A stretch of DNA of 64,000 nucleotides from Alteromonas sp. ASW11-130. Lineage in GTDB: Bacteria; Pseudomonadota; Gammaproteobacteria; Enterobacterales; Alteromonadaceae. Below the pieces are notes generated by a model that made no database searches, was not told the DNA's origin, and saw nothing but the letters and a program-made list of their open reading frames with translations. Positions 52,605-62,799 of this stretch are shown piece after piece. Location: contig NZ_JAPFRE010000006.1 in the NCBI RefSeq assembly GCF_026183735.1, positions 44,734 through 108,733 on the forward strand, in the 5' to 3' direction. Within the stretch, counting starts at the first letter, position 1. Each line of letters starts with the position of its first letter. The translations under genes and the position numbers were made by a program.

Positions 52605-52642
52605 ACGTAAGTATTAAACCTTTCACAAATAAGTGAGTTAAA

Positions 52643-53917
52643 TTATTTTTCGCGCTGATTAGTATCAGGCGTCAATTCCAGCGCTTGCTCAAGCCACTGG
52701 GTAACATTTGTGTTATTTTCTGCTGCCGCCTCGCGTAACACCCGCGTGGGGCCATGCATTAATGCATTCGTTAATTTGTAAGCCAGCTCCTGCATGACAT
52801 CATCGGCAGGTTTGCCTTCTTGCAACTGATTTACAGCCCGCAATACCAATTGATCTCGCTGTGCCAGACTTCGCTGTCGATATTGCTTGACTAAGTCTAT
52901 CGATTGTTGCGCTTGCTGCCAGCTAAGATAATTCTCAACGTACTGGGCGATAATTTTCTCTGCTTCCTGGGCCGCCATCTCCCTTGACGCCATGTTTTTC
53001 TCTACAATATGTTGTAGATCATCAACGGTATACAAGTAGGCGTCACCCAGTTCGTTAACTTGTGCTTCAATATCGCGCGGTACAGCTAAGTCTACTAAAA
53101 AGATAGGCTTATTTCGCCGCTGCTTCAACGCACCTTCAACCATCCCCTTGCCGATTAGTGGTAACTGGCTTGCGGTTGAGCTGATCACAATATCATATTC
53201 TTTTAATTGAGCGGGAAGTTGAGACAAGGTCAACACTTTGGCAGTTAGTTTATCGGCCAAATTCTGTGCGCGCGCCACAGTACGATTCGCTACCGCAATT
53301 TGAGAAACACCTTGCTCTTTTAAGTGCTGTGCGACTAATTCGATAGTTTCACCCGCACCTACTAATAATACTGCTCGTTCTGGCAATGCAGAGAAGATAT
53401 GTTTGGCAAGCTGCACTGCAGCAAAGGCCACGGAAACCGCATTGGCGCCTATTTCCGTATCGGTGCGTACTTTCTTTGCCACTGCGAAGGTTTGTTGAAA
53501 AAGTTTTTCAAACCCTGAACCTACCATCCCTGAATGTTTAGCGTCAGTATACGCTTGCTTAACCTGGCCAAGGATTTGCGGCTCGCCCAATATCAGCGAA
53601 TCCAGTCCACTCGCCACGCGCATAACATGATTAACAGCATGACGATCACGGTAACAGTAGCTATGCGAAATAACTGCTTGATGCGGCAACGTGTGAAAAG
53701 AGGCTAACCACTCGCTTAGGGTTTCGCTGGCCATTTGAGTTGCATCTACATACACCTCGGTGCGGTTGCACGTCGACACTATCACTGCTTCCTGTACATT
53801 AGGCAACGTTTTCAGCGACGCCAACGCCGCTACTATCGAGTCGGGCGTAAACGCCACTTTCTCGCGTAGCTCAACGGGTGCTGTTGTGTGATTAATTCCG
53901 AGGGCAAGTAAGGTCAT
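52643..53917 (-). CDS. hemA: Glutamyl-tRNA reductase
   Basis: A 424-residue enzyme that reduces Glu-tRNA to glutamate-1-semialdehyde, the first step of tetrapyrrole synthesis. MTLLALGINHTTAPVELREK and the catalytic cysteine in VIVSTCNRTEVY (about 50) are visible; the NADPH domain has VLLVGAGETIELV near 190. It heads the hemA-prfA-prmC operon and is divergent from lolB across 112 bases, a very common arrangement. Confidence 0.97.
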   Translation of the reverse strand: MTLLALGINHTTAPVELREKVAFTPDSIVAALASLKTLPNVQEAVIVSTCNRTEVYVDATQMASETLSEWLASFHTLPHQAVISHSYCYRDRHAVNHVMRVASGLDSLILGEPQILGQVKQAYTDAKHSGMVGSGFEKLFQQTFAVAKKVRTDTEIGANAVSVAFAAVQLAKHIFSALPERAVLLVGAGETIELVAQHLKEQGVSQIAVANRTVARAQNLADKLTAKVLTLSQLPAQLKEYDIVISSTASQLPLIGKGMVEGALKQRRNKPIFLVDLAVPRDIEAQVNELGDAYLYTVDDLQHIVEKNMASREMAAQEAEKIIAQYVENYLSWQQAQQSIDLVKQYRQRSLAQRDQLVLRAVNQLQEGKPADDVMQELAYKLTNALMHGPTRVLREAAAENNTNVTQWLEQALELTPDTNQREK

Positions 53918-54029
53918 TCAATTTCATACTGGCAGAGTCGGAGCGCATTGTACGAAAAACGCAAATTGATTGAAAGCACCGATGTATTTGTGTTTCTATT
54001 GAAACATCAGAAATTCGACAGCTATTTAT

Positions 54030-54644
54030 ATGATACGCCTATTCAGATATCTCTTTTTTGTTGCCTTACTTTCACTTTCCCTTTACGGCTGTTCAACGTT
54101 ACCAGATGGGCCCAAAGAGGATGTTAATCTTCCGAAACAGGTCGCCACACTAAAAACAATGAAAGCCTGGCAGTTAAAAGGCAAAATGGCGATTCGAAAC
54201 CATAAGGAAGCGATCAGTGCCACTGTGAAATGGGATGTCGAACGTGATAATTTTTACTTCACATTGACTAATTTTTTAGGTATCACCTTAGTAGATATGG
54301 TCGCTAAGCCTGGTTTAGCTACGCTAAAAGCGAATGATGAAGAGTATTCTCATCACGACGCAAGTGAATTAATCGCTCAGGTGACTGGATGGGATATACC
54401 CCTTGCTGATTTATTGGCGTGGATAAAAGGACTGCCTAAAGCAAGTGATACCTACACACTTTCAGAGCATGGCTTGTTAGAAACACTTTCTCCGGCGTGT
54501 AGCCGATGCCAAAACTGGAGAATCGCTTACGACAACTACGATAAAATTAATAATGTATGGTTGCCGCACAGTCTTGTAATGACCCGCGCAAATGATCCTA
54601 AACAATTTATAAAGATTCGGATTTCTGAATGGACGATCAACTAA
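54030..54644 (+). CDS. lolB: Outer-membrane lipoprotein LolB
   Basis: A 204-residue lipoprotein with signal peptide and lipobox LYGC (Cys 21). LolB receives lipoproteins from LolA and inserts them into the outer membrane. The mature part is the expected unclosed beta-barrel, with AWQLKGKMAIRNHKEAISATVKW and a C-terminal WLPHSLVMTRAND. It overlaps ispE by 16 bases, so the two are coupled. Confidence 0.94.
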   Translation: MIRLFRYLFFVALLSLSLYGCSTLPDGPKEDVNLPKQVATLKTMKAWQLKGKMAIRNHKEAISATVKWDVERDNFYFTLTNFLGITLVDMVAKPGLATLKANDEEYSHHDASELIAQVTGWDIPLADLLAWIKGLPKASDTYTLSEHGLLETLSPACSRCQNWRIAYDNYDKINNVWLPHSLVMTRANDPKQFIKIRISEWTIN

Positions 54645-55498
54645 TTGACTGGTGGCCGAGTCCGGCAAAATTAAACCTCTTTTTACATATTTTGGGGCGA
54701 AATCAAAAAGGCTATCATCTTCTTCAAACCTTGTTTCAAATGCTGGATGTGGGAGACCAAATTGCGTTTACGCTTACTGATGATGGGAAAATAGCCATGT
54801 CACAGTCACTTGAAGGTGTGCCCGATGATCAAAATCTTATCGTTCGGGCTGCCAGGTTACTCCAATCCACCTGCGAAACTTCCAAAGGCGCCATTATCAC
54901 CTTAGACAAACAACTGCCCATGGGGGGAGGTATCGGTGGGGGTTCATCGAATGCGGCAACCACTCTTGTTGCATTAAACGAACTTTGGAACTGTAAACTT
55001 AACACCACAGAACTGGCTGAACTTGGCTTGTTACTCGGTGCAGATGTGCCTATTTTTATACATGGATTGACAGCATTTGCTGGCGGTGTGGGAGAAAACA
55101 TTTATCCAGTAAAGATCCCCTGCCAATGGTATCTTGTAGCCAATCCGGGTATTCACATAAGTACTGCCGAAGTGTTCGCTGCGCCTGAATTACCCCGCAA
55201 TAGTGCTGCAATGAATTGGCAGCACTATAAATTTGAAGAAACGCGAAACGATTGCCAAACTTTAGTCACAAACAGGCATCCGGAAGTTGCAAATTTATTA
55301 CAGTGGTTGGTACACTACGCACCGTCGCGGATGACGGGCACGGGAGCGTGTGTGTTCGCCACGTTTGCAAGTGAAGCTCAGGCTAAGGAAGTTCAGGCCA
55401 AATTACCCGATAAATGGAGCAGTTTCGTTGCAAAAGGTGTCGATCAATCGCCACTAAAAATAAAACAACAACAAGTGCGCGCCGCATCAGACATGTAG
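54629..55498 (+). CDS. ispE: 4-diphosphocytidyl-2-C-methyl-D-erythritol kinase
   Basis: A 289-residue GHMP kinase of the MEP isoprenoid pathway. It starts [20 protein letters not shown] with the active-site Lys, has the ATP loop [18 protein letters not shown] near 95-112, and a C-terminal [10 protein letters not shown]. It overlaps lolB and is followed 11 bases later by tRNA-Gln and then prs, probably on one transcript. Confidence 0.97.
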   Translation: MDDQLIDWWPSPAKLNLFLHILGRNQKGYHLLQTLFQMLDVGDQIAFTLTDDGKIAMSQSLEGVPDDQNLIVRAARLLQSTCETSKGAIITLDKQLPMGGGIGGGSSNAATTLVALNELWNCKLNTTELAELGLLLGADVPIFIHGLTAFAGGVGENIYPVKIPCQWYLVANPGIHISTAEVFAAPELPRNSAAMNWQHYKFEETRNDCQTLVTNRHPEVANLLQWLVHYAPSRMTGTGACVFATFASEAQAKEVQAKLPDKWSSFVAKGVDQSPLKIKQQQVRAASDM

Positions 55499-55509
55499 TT
55501 GTTTACAAT

Positions 55510-55585
55510 TGGGGTATAGCCAAGTTGGTAAGGCAGCGGGTTTTGATCCCGCCATTCGTAGGTTCGAGTCCTGCTACCCCAGCCA
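55510..55585 (+). tRNA. tRNA-Gln (TTG)
   Basis: A complete cloverleaf of 76 bases with encoded CCA: acceptor TGGGGTA/TACCCCA, anticodon stem GCGGG/CCCGC, loop TTTTGAT (anticodon TTG), T loop TTCGAGT, discriminator G. It is embedded between ispE and prs, so it must be cut from a longer transcript. Confidence 0.97.
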
Positions 55586-55617
55586 CCTCTTCTCAAAAAC
55601 GCACTGAGGAAAAACTT

Positions 55618-56565
55618 GTGCCAGACATGAAGCTCTTTGCAGGTAATGCAGTACCAGAACTTGCCCAGAAGGTCGCCGAACGCCTTTATACTAAACTTGG
55701 TAAAGCCAGTGTAGGCCGGTTCAGCGACGGTGAAATCAGCGTCGAGATACATGAAAACGTCCGTGGATCGGACGTTTTTATTGTCCAGTCTACTTGCGCG
55801 CCGACTAACGATAACCTGATGGAGCTAATCGTGATGATTGACGCGCTGCGTCGAGCATCGGCTGGAAGGATCACAGCGGTTATCCCCTATTTCGGTTATG
55901 CCCGACAAGATCGCCGTGTACGTTCTGCCCGTGTACCTATAACCGCCAAGGTTGTTGCTGATTTCCTATCGAATGTGGGCGTCGATCGGGTATTAACTAT
56001 CGACCTGCATGCTGAACAGATTCAGGGATTCTTTGATGTACCCGTGGATAACGCATTCGGTACGCCAATCCTGATGGCCGATATGATGAAGCGTGACTTT
56101 GTCGATCCTGTAGTCGTATCGCCTGATATTGGCGGTGTGGTGCGAGCACGAGCTACAGCGAAGCTACTTAACGATACCGACTTAGCTATCATCGACAAAC
56201 GTCGTCCAAAAGCGAACGTCGCCCAGGTGATGAATATCATCGGTGATGTGAAAGATCGTGACTGCATTATTGTTGATGACATGATTGATACAGGCGGCAC
56301 CCTAGCTAAAGCTGCTGAAGCGCTTAAAAAACATGGTGCGCGTAAAGTGTATGCCTATGCTACTCATGCTATTTTCTCTGGCAATGCTGCTAAGAATTTA
56401 AAAGATTCGATGATTGATGAGATTGTGGTAACTGATAGTATCCCGCTGCATGACGATATGCGCGCAATTGATAAAGTAAAGCAGCTAACGCTGTCTGAGA
56501 TGTTGGCCGAAACCATTCGTCGTATCAGCAACGAAGAATCTATTTCCGCCATGTTCGAATATTAA
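55618..56565 (+). CDS. prs: Ribose-phosphate pyrophosphokinase
   Basis: A 315-residue PRPP synthetase, supplying purine, pyrimidine, histidine and NAD pathways. The frame is open far upstream, through the tRNA, but the GTG at 55618 with GAGGA seven bases before gives the family start (M)PDMKLFAGN, as in Escherichia coli. Visible motifs: [42 protein letters not shown], and the PRPP loop [12 protein letters not shown] strong terminator follows. Confidence 0.97.
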   Translation: MPDMKLFAGNAVPELAQKVAERLYTKLGKASVGRFSDGEISVEIHENVRGSDVFIVQSTCAPTNDNLMELIVMIDALRRASAGRITAVIPYFGYARQDRRVRSARVPITAKVVADFLSNVGVDRVLTIDLHAEQIQGFFDVPVDNAFGTPILMADMMKRDFVDPVVVSPDIGGVVRARATAKLLNDTDLAIIDKRRPKANVAQVMNIIGDVKDRDCIIVDDMIDTGGTLAKAAEALKKHGARKVYAYATHAIFSGNAAKNLKDSMIDEIVVTDSIPLHDDMRAIDKVKQLTLSEMLAETIRRISNEESISAMFEY

Positions 56566-56574
56566 TGTTATCTC

Positions 56575-56600
56575 GCCATCGGTTTAAACCGATGGCTTTT
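56575..56600 (+). terminator. Terminator after prs
   Basis: GCCATCGG (56575-56582) pairs with CCGATGGC (56589-56596) around TTTAAA, followed by TTTT. It starts 10 bases after the stop codon. Confidence 0.85.
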
Positions 56601-56674
56601 CTCTCTTAACTTGATTTCCCCCTCGCGCTCTGCCTAAGATAAGACATCTTTTATTGTAGACAGTAAAAAGCGTT

Positions 56675-57094
56675 ATGACCAAAACACTATTAACTTTTAC
56701 AGTCGGCTTGGCCTTATTAGGCTGCTCTCCAGAACTTTCATCAAATAATACTTCCCCCGTTCCAGTTGAGGAAGCCAGCGCACGGCCACAGGAGGTAGAA
56801 ATGAAACAGCCAAAAGAACGTAAAGAAAATTCAGCAATATCGCAAAGTATGACGGGTACTATTGTGTATAAAAATCTTGAAGGAGGTTTCTATGCATTCA
56901 ATAGTGATAGTGGCGAAAAATTCACTTTCCAAAGATTACCAAAAGAGTTTCACAAACATGGCTTGAAAATTAAGGTATGGGGCAAGCCACGTAAGGACGT
57001 AATGACTTTCACCCAGTACGGTACCGTATTTGAAGTAGAAAAGGCGGAAGTAATCGATGACTCACAGGTTAAACCTATCAACGAACATTATTAG
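56675..57094 (+). CDS. Small lipoprotein of unknown function
   Basis: A 139-residue protein with a lipoprotein signal (MTKTLLTFTVGLALLGC, lipid Cys 17) and a polar Ser/Pro/Glu/Lys linker to about 65. A short beta-rich domain follows (GTIVYKNLEGGFYAFNSDSG, LKIKVWGKPRKD), which may be a small OB-like barrel. No family is recognised. It has its own upstream region after the prs terminator and converges on the next gene. Confidence 0.6.
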   Translation: MTKTLLTFTVGLALLGCSPELSSNNTSPVPVEEASARPQEVEMKQPKERKENSAISQSMTGTIVYKNLEGGFYAFNSDSGEKFTFQRLPKEFHKHGLKIKVWGKPRKDVMTFTQYGTVFEVEKAEVIDDSQVKPINEHY

Positions 57095-57126
57095 CCTTCT
57101 TTCGTTGTAACGTTTTATGGTCTTTC

Positions 57127-57717
57127 TCAGCTTTTTGCTTGTCTAAGTTCAACTCGCTGGAGCTCATCGCCTTCAAATGTATACAGTTCCGGCGACAATG
57201 AATGCGTTTCGTCAAAGCCAATTTCGTTAATGCAGTTGATTAACGTGCGCAGATGCTCAGGGTTATCTTTGCGCGCGCACAATACAAAATTTTTGTGGGT
57301 GAAATTGATGACTACCGGCCCGCCAATTTGCTGTTCCAGTCCATGCCAAAAGCTGGGATACAGTATTGTACAAGCAGCCATATCATCAAGGCGCACTTCC
57401 CAGACCGCTTCACTGGCAATAATTTGACTATTTTGGATAGCTGCAAAACCGGTATCCAGCCCCCTGTCCCACATTTGTTCTTCACTGATGCTGTTTTTTG
57501 CTAGCAAGACCGGGCTAAGTGAGGTGTAATTCTCTCCGTCATCAATAGCGAAGGTCAACAATAAGTCATTGGTAATGGCTTTATAGAATGGCATGGAATC
57601 CGGAGACTGTTTTTTTATGGGTTCCAATGCTTCTAAAAATCGGCGCGTCTTAATTCGCGGATAGATAACCACATCAGATTTTTTCTTATTAAATTTTTTA
57701 ATTAATCGTGAGAACAT
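57127..57717 (-). CDS. Hypothetical protein, possibly DUF1444-like
   Basis: A 196-residue cytosolic protein without signal or membrane segment. The order of elements - VIYPRIKTRRFLEAL, then LLLTFAIDDGENYTSLSPVLL, a segment with EVRLDDMAACTILYPSF, and FVLCARKDNPEHLRTLINCI - recalls DUF1444 (YtpQ-like) proteins, but I am not sure. Function unknown. It is convergent with the small lipoprotein gene. Confidence 0.55.
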   Translation of the reverse strand: MFSRLIKKFNKKKSDVVIYPRIKTRRFLEALEPIKKQSPDSMPFYKAITNDLLLTFAIDDGENYTSLSPVLLAKNSISEEQMWDRGLDTGFAAIQNSQIIASEAVWEVRLDDMAACTILYPSFWHGLEQQIGGPVVINFTHKNFVLCARKDNPEHLRTLINCINEIGFDETHSLSPELYTFEGDELQRVELRQAKS

Positions 57718-58347
57718 TGATTGAGTGAAGCGTTTTTATCGTTAAGTAGGTGTAGCTTACCTTGGTATATTGGTCAGTACAAAACAATAACAAACTGCCG
57801 AAAAGTCTTGAATTGTCAAAATCACTGTGTATTACGTTTATTGAGAAGAACAGGTAGTATTCCCCGTGAATCATTTCCGCTACCATAACGGCCGCTTCTG
57901 CCGTCATCAGGATAGCGCATGGAAAAGCTAACATTCTATGGGATGCTTCAATTGTGCCTATAACACTTTTATTATCAGTTCTAAAAGAAGGACAGACGGC
58001 CTCAATCCCGCCCGTCACTGTCTTTTTAAATGTAGTCCTATTCAGATGTAGCCTGACATATTACCCCGTAAATTTTTGTTCGGTTCTCAACGCACTCAAT
58101 ATGAAAGCTATAATCTGTATCTTGATTCCATGTTTTAATCACTGACTAATTTGAATTCAGCATTGTTACCCGTAGTGAACGTTCTAACCGGACTTATTAA
58201 GTTCGCCCAGCGTTGTTACTTAATATAATTGTAAAGCTGGAAGCGAGGTGGTAGAATTCGCCGCCCTCAAATTTTGGGGTTTCTTTATGCGGGTTTTGGT
58301 CGCAAAAACCCGTGCTTATTTTAATTATTAATTTCTGGAGACATTCA
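57718..58347. other. Intergenic stretch upstream of rplY
   Basis: About 630 bases. A 106-codon minus-strand ORF (58018-57698, GTG start) overlaps the neighbouring gene and shows no family; it is not called. The right end holds the leader of rplY, including the hairpin at 58290-58312. Confidence 0.45.
58290..58312 (+). promoter_or_regulatory. Leader hairpin of rplY
   Basis: CGGGTTTT (58290-58297) pairs perfectly with AAAACCCG (58305-58312) around a seven-base loop, 35 bases before the rplY ATG. It has no T-run, so it is more likely a leader structure, perhaps for feedback by L25, than a terminator. The role is inference. Confidence 0.35.
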
Positions 58348-59013
58348 ATGTCTGAAGCAATATTCAATCTGGATGCGCAAGTTCGCACAGATATGGGGAA
58401 AGGTGCGAGCCGCCGCCTACGTCGTGCTGATAAATTACCTGCGATCCTTTACGGTGGTGACGAAGCGCCTGTTGCCCTAACTTTAGATCATAACAAAGTA
58501 AACAACGCTGCTGATTTCGAAGCATTCTACTCTCATGTTTTGACATTAAACATTGATGGAAAGAATGTTGAAGCGTTAGTAAAAGACATGCAACGCCACC
58601 CGTACAAGCCTAAAATTACGCACATTGATTTTCAACGTGTAATTGCAGGTCAGGAAGTTCACACTCACGTTCCATTACACTTCATTAATGAAGATAAGTG
58701 CACTGCCGTGAAGAACGAAGGCGGTATCGCTGAGCACCACGTAAATGAAATCGAAATCACGTGTTTACCAAAAGATCTACCTGAGTTTATAGAAGTAGAT
58801 ATGGCGGGTGTAGAAATGGGTCAAACCGTTCACCTTTCAGATCTTACGCTTCCTAAAGGTGTATCTTCAGTAGAGCTAGGCCGTGGTGATGAAGACCATA
58901 ACCTTGCTGTAGTAACTGTAAAGGCTGCGCCTAAGACTCCAGTAATTGACGCAGAAGAAGCAGAGCAAGCTGCTGCCAAAGCTGCTAAGCAAGAAGAAGC
59001 CGATAAGGAATAA
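58348..59013 (+). CDS. rplY: 50S ribosomal protein L25/CTC (bL25)
   Basis: A 221-residue long-form L25 (CTC family) that binds 5S rRNA. The start is the ATG at 58348, with TGGAG seven bases before; the open frame upstream is not used. Residues 1-95 form the 5S-binding domain ([20 protein letters not shown]) and about 100-190 the CTC beta domain. An Ala/Glu/Lys-rich tail follows. It is upstream of pth by five bases, a common pairing. Confidence 0.96.
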   Translation: MSEAIFNLDAQVRTDMGKGASRRLRRADKLPAILYGGDEAPVALTLDHNKVNNAADFEAFYSHVLTLNIDGKNVEALVKDMQRHPYKPKITHIDFQRVIAGQEVHTHVPLHFINEDKCTAVKNEGGIAEHHVNEIEITCLPKDLPEFIEVDMAGVEMGQTVHLSDLTLPKGVSSVELGRGDEDHNLAVVTVKAAPKTPVIDAEEAEQAAAKAAKQEEADKE

Positions 59014-59018
59014 TCAGC

Positions 59019-59615
59019 TTGGCTGATATTCGTCTTATTGTGGGCCTGGGTAACCCAGGCCCTGAATACGAACACACCCGTCACAATGCTGGCGCCTGGT
59101 TTCTTGACCAGTTTGCTGCAGCATATAACACCTCGCTAACACCAGAGTCTAAATTCTCAGGCCATACCGCCAGAATCAGTATAGGCGGACAAGATATTCG
59201 ATTGCTCCACCCCACTACATTTATGAACCGAAGTGGTCAATCGGTAGCAGCACTTGCTAACTTTTATAAAATTGAGCCTGAACAAATTTTGGTTGCGTTT
59301 GATGAGTTGGATATGCCCCCTGGCATCGCCAAATTCAAGGTGGGTGGAAGTTCAAGTCAAAATGGTGTGCGCGATATTGTTAGTAGAATGGCTAACAACA
59401 AGAATTTTTTACGTCTTCGGATTGGCATTGGTCATCCTGGGCACAAAAGTAAGGTTACCGGCCACGTGTTAGGCAAGCCTTCTGCTGCCGAAAAACAGGC
59501 TATTGATGAAGCAATCGACGAAGCGGTTCGCTGCACAGAATTGCTTATTAAGCATGATCTTAAGCAGGCACAAAACAGATTACACTCTTTCTCGGCAACC
59601 GTTGCCGGAGACTGA
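59019..59615 (+). CDS. pth: Peptidyl-tRNA hydrolase, TTG start
   Basis: A 198-residue enzyme that recycles tRNA from peptidyl-t[23 protein letters not shown] carries the catalytic His (in TRHNAG, about 22), and FMNRSGQSV and [11 protein letters not shown] are present. The start is TTG at 59019, with AAGGA located within the end of rplY; this fits the family N-terminus. It is followed by ychF after 21 bases. Confidence 0.96.
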   Translation: MADIRLIVGLGNPGPEYEHTRHNAGAWFLDQFAAAYNTSLTPESKFSGHTARISIGGQDIRLLHPTTFMNRSGQSVAALANFYKIEPEQILVAFDELDMPPGIAKFKVGGSSSQNGVRDIVSRMANNKNFLRLRIGIGHPGHKSKVTGHVLGKPSAAEKQAIDEAIDEAVRCTELLIKHDLKQAQNRLHSFSATVAGD

Positions 59616-59636
59616 CGATTTATAAGGATTCATCCC

Positions 59637-60728
59637 ATGGGTTTTAAATGTGGCATTGTAGGGTTGCCAAATGTTGGTAAGTCGACCCTTTTTAATGCAT
59701 TAACGAAAGCAGGCATTGAAGCGGCTAACTTCCCTTTCTGTACCATTGAGCCCAATACTGGGGTGGTACCTGTTCCGGATCCACGGCTAGATAAACTTGC
59801 AGCTATCGTTAATCCACAGCGGGTGATCGCCACCACTATGGAATTCGTTGATATTGCAGGTTTAGTGGAAGGTGCTTCAAAAGGAGAAGGTTTAGGAAAT
59901 AAATTCCTTGCCAATATCCGAGAAACCGACGCCATTGGTCATGTTGTACGCTGCTTTGATAACGACAACATTGTTCATGTTGCGGGTAAGGTAAGCCCTC
60001 AGGACGATATTGACGTTATCAACACGGAATTAGCTTTAAGCGATCTGGAGACGACTGAAAAAGCCCTTATTCGGGTAGGTAAGCGTGCCAAAGGTGGCGA
60101 TGCTGACGCTAAATACGAATTGAAGGTTTTGGAAAAGATTAAGCCGCATTTAGATGAAGGCAATTTACTACGTTCACTAACGTTATCAAAAGAAGAATTA
60201 GCGGCAATTAGCTACATGAATATGTTAACGCTTAAGCCCACAATGTATATTGCTAACGTAAACGAAGATGGGTTTGAAAATAACCCGTATCTTGACCAAG
60301 TGAAAGCCATAGCCGAAACGGAAAATGCCGTAGTGGTAGCGGTGTGTGCTGCGATTGAATCTGAAATTGCAGAACTTGATGACGAAGAGAAAGCCGAATT
60401 CATGGAAGACATGGGGCTTGAGGAGCCTGGCTTAAACCGTGTCATCCGCGCAGGTTACAATTTGCTAACATTGCAAACTTACTTTACCGCAGGCGTTAAA
60501 GAAGTGCGTGCTTGGACTTATCCTGAAGGTTCGACTGCCCCCCAGGCCGCAGGCAAAATTCACACTGATTTCGAAAAAGGTTTTATCCGAGCAGAAGTCA
60601 TCGGCTACGACAATTTTGTTGAGTTTAACGGTGAGCAAGGCGCGAAAGATGCTGGAAAATGGCGACTTGAAGGAAAAGACTATATCGTTAAAGACGGCGA
60701 TGTGATCCACTTCCGCTTTAACGTGTAA
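59637..60728 (+). CDS. ychF: Ribosome-associated ATPase YchF (Obg family)
   Basis: A 363-residue P-loop protein: [14 protein letters not shown] at 8-21, [19 protein letters not shown], and NVNEDGF in place of the usual NKxD, which explains the ATP preference of YchF. A coiled-coil insertion and a C-terminal TGS domain (about 280-363) follow. Roles proposed for the family include translation and stress response. It ends the rplY-pth-ychF operon and is followed by a terminator. Confidence 0.97.
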   Translation: MGFKCGIVGLPNVGKSTLFNALTKAGIEAANFPFCTIEPNTGVVPVPDPRLDKLAAIVNPQRVIATTMEFVDIAGLVEGASKGEGLGNKFLANIRETDAIGHVVRCFDNDNIVHVAGKVSPQDDIDVINTELALSDLETTEKALIRVGKRAKGGDADAKYELKVLEKIKPHLDEGNLLRSLTLSKEELAAISYMNMLTLKPTMYIANVNEDGFENNPYLDQVKAIAETENAVVVAVCAAIESEIAELDDEEKAEFMEDMGLEEPGLNRVIRAGYNLLTLQTYFTAGVKEVRAWTYPEGSTAPQAAGKIHTDFEKGFIRAEVIGYDNFVEFNGEQGAKDAGKWRLEGKDYIVKDGDVIHFRFNV

Positions 60729-60776
60729 ACACAGGTGTGCCAAATGAGCACACCATACAGCTTCGTAATATCTTTG

Positions 60777-60800
60777 GCCCCGCTCCAGCGGGGCTTTTTT
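60777..60800 (+). terminator. Terminator after ychF
   Basis: GCCCCGCT (60777-60784) pairs with AGCGGGGC (60787-60794), two-base loop, then six T. It lies 48 bases after the ychF stop. Confidence 0.95.
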
Positions 60801-61192
60801 ATTGCGCTCTAGGTTTTTACTTGAATCAATTCGCTAAAGCCCCTTGCAGTTACCATAACGTTGCCGAACCACTACGAGTGTATAAATAGGCATACCTAAT
60901 TGGTCGCAATTTTTTATTGATGGAATAATTTCCTCAAAAATTTAAGGTATACTCCCTACAAATGTTCTGCATGCAGAACAAATTGCGAATACGTTTGTTA
61001 AGTAAGTTCATCGGTACCACTGGTTCAGAGACTACAACGCAAACGTAACGACCTGCTCCGGCATGGCAAGAAATGCTCCTTCGGATTGCTTCTTGACCAT
61101 CCCACGTTGAACACGGCTTGCTTCGCATTTGTTTATCAACTGTCACAGGACGTTTCGAGCGTCAGTCAATTACTGAACAGAGGAACCTGACA
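60801..61192 (+). other. Leader region of the small gene at 61193
   Basis: About 390 bases without a convincing gene. TATACT at 60948-60953 could be a -10 box, and the 18-base palindrome follows at 60963-60980. The following 210 bases are richer in G+C than the flanking DNA and contain short complementary segments (for example GACG at 61149-61152 with CGTC at 61160-61163), suggesting a structured 5' leader. A 70-codon minus-strand ORF (61146-60934) spans the palindrome and is not called. Confidence 0.45.
60963..60980. promoter_or_regulatory. 18-base perfect palindrome, possible operator
   Basis: TGTTCTGCATGCAGAACA is a perfect inverted repeat centred on GCATGC, ten bases after a possible -10 box (TATACT, 60948-60953). 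Its place at the start of the leader suggests a repressor site. It is not a canonical LexA box (CTG, ten bases, CAG). Confidence 0.5.
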
Positions 61193-61375
61193 ATGAACAC
61201 ACTATTCAAACTAACTTTCGGCTTATTGATCTGGTTTGTGAAATTTGTTGTTACTGCTGTTTTCGCTGATGGTGGAAAAGCTAATAATTCTCACGATGAT
61301 AAATTAGGTGCTATGAATTATAAATACTTCGCAGATACAGATGAGTATGTGAGTCAAATCGATTATGATAATTAA
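61193..61375 (+). CDS. Small membrane or exported protein, 60 aa
   Basis: Starts at the ATG at 61193, with AGAGGAA seven bases before; the open frame upstream to 61118 lacks such a site. Residues 1-25 (MNTLFKLTFGLLIWFVKFVV) form a hydrophobic anchor or uncleaved signal. The rest is polar and acidic (ADGGKANNSHDDKLGAMNYK). No family is recognised. It converges on the TraG-like relic and shares its terminator, so it may be cargo of the same element. Confidence 0.55.
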   Translation: MNTLFKLTFGLLIWFVKFVVTAVFADGGKANNSHDDKLGAMNYKYFADTDEYVSQIDYDN

Positions 61376-61376
61376 A

Positions 61377-61402
61377 AAGGCCTATATCTAGGCCTTCTTT
61401 TT
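61377..61402. terminator. Bidirectional terminator
   Basis: AAGGCCTA (61377-61384) pairs with TAGGCCTT (61389-61396) around TATC. TTTTT follows on the plus strand within a few bases, and AAAAA precedes, giving a T-run on the minus strand. It serves both the 60-residue gene and the TraG-like relic. Confidence 0.85.
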
Positions 61403-62579
61403 ACGATTTCTTATGTCGGTTCTTAAAGCGATTTTGCGCCTTGTTTTTTGCCTGATGTGCCATTTGGCCTTTAGGTGTCGCTCTGGCTACTTTTGACATA
61501 CCGCCCTTTCCACCGCCGCCCATCTTAGTACCTGAATTACGCTCTTCACTCGCTCTCTGTTGTAACTTAGCGGCACCAGAAGCACCAGCATTCTTAGCAG
61601 CTTGACCGCCACTAACTCCATTAGTCGCTGTTGTCATACTATTACCGACCTGCATTCCTGCCGCTGTCATCACCCCTGTTAACAGCCCTGGTATAGATAT
61701 GAATAATGCATCAGTAAGGTAGTTCACCCATATTAAGGTACTGGGATTAGTCAGCGCTTGATCGATATAACTCTCTGAGCCCCCAAATACGGTTTCTGTA
61801 AAGCCCTGCTGCACCAAAATGCAAAGCTCCCATAAATACGGCCAGAACAGCACTGAAGCGATAAAAAAGTGATACCCCACTATAAATTTCCGGCCATACT
61901 TAGACACGATATAGGCAAGGGGTAAAAATGCTGTTAACACGAACAAAATAATTGCCTGACCTATGGGCGCCACTGCCTGTACTACACTGGCTCCTGCAAG
62001 CTCCTGAGATGCTGACGCCGCCGTTCCTAATATTCCCGCAAAGCGCGATCCATAACCTATCGCTGTATCCCAAAATCCTGTTGTTTGGGTGGAATAATCT
62101 CGCATTTCCGCGTTTTGAATTTTTTCCATGCCGTATTCATTAAAAAACGCTGCATAGAGCAATTCATTTTCTTTTGTTTGGGTAGTGTCAAACAGGCCTG
62201 TAATAAATTGAAGAACATCTGTATTGGTTTTAAACCTTTCTGCTTCTTTTAACAGTCGGCTTCTAAGGCCCACCTCTTTTTCATCGGGCGTATTGAACCC
62301 TGCCCCCGCACCTTCCCACCATTCACGGCATGTGGGATAGCCAATAGAGCCTTTATCTTCAGCCGCATAGCTTTGGTAAGCCGTATTATTTTTATTGTTA
62401 CCGCTATTTTGAAACCCTTTTAAAGGGAATGTTGAATAGAACCCTTCTGACACATTGCCGTAATAGGTTGCATTCATAAAGCCTTCAGCCCCAGGCCAAG
62501 GCTTACCATTTTCACCATTCAACCAAGGAAGGTTCGGATCGTTCGTGGCTGCTCCTTTTTGTAGGGCAGGTAAATAACA
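61401..62579 (-). pseudogene. TraG N-terminal-domain-like conjugation protein, 5'-truncated
   Basis: The minus-strand frame runs from the base after TAG (62582-62580) to the stop at 61401, about 392 codons. It resembles the C-terminal part of the TraG-like membrane protein of ICE-type conjugation systems: a periplasmic part with cysteine (GYPTCREWWEGAG), four or five hydrophobic segments (about 215-290 of the frame), and a Gly/Lys-rich tail. The protein-like sequence CYLPALQKGAATNDPNLPW precedes the first possible start (TTG at 62522), so homology reaches the TAG and the normal N-terminus is missing. No other transfer gene is present. Read as a relic. Confidence 0.7.
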
Positions 62580-62799
62580 CTATTAATACAAATTAAATTG
62601 GTTCTATTTACCATGCTGTAGCCTAAAAATTATTTACAGTATTGAGATAACTTAATGACCCAAAAGCGGCAAACCTTTCATAAATGCCAATATTAATCTA
62701 ACCCATGATAAAGTGATTTTAAGTAATTAGTTAATTTCTAAAGTTGATGTATTTTTATATAAAATGCGTTAGAAAATTCGGAATGGAATAGGTGAAACA

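Noticed and set aside
55414..55617. N-terminal extension of prs through tRNA-Gln
   Set aside because: The frame is merely open; the GTG at 55618 gives the conserved start and has a ribosome binding site.
57698..58018. 106-codon minus-strand ORF upstream of the DUF1444-like gene
   Set aside because: Overlaps the start of a better-supported gene in another frame; GTG start and no family.
60934..61146. 70-codon minus-strand ORF across the palindrome
   Set aside because: Antisense to the leader of the 61193 gene; probably a by-product of structured non-coding sequence.
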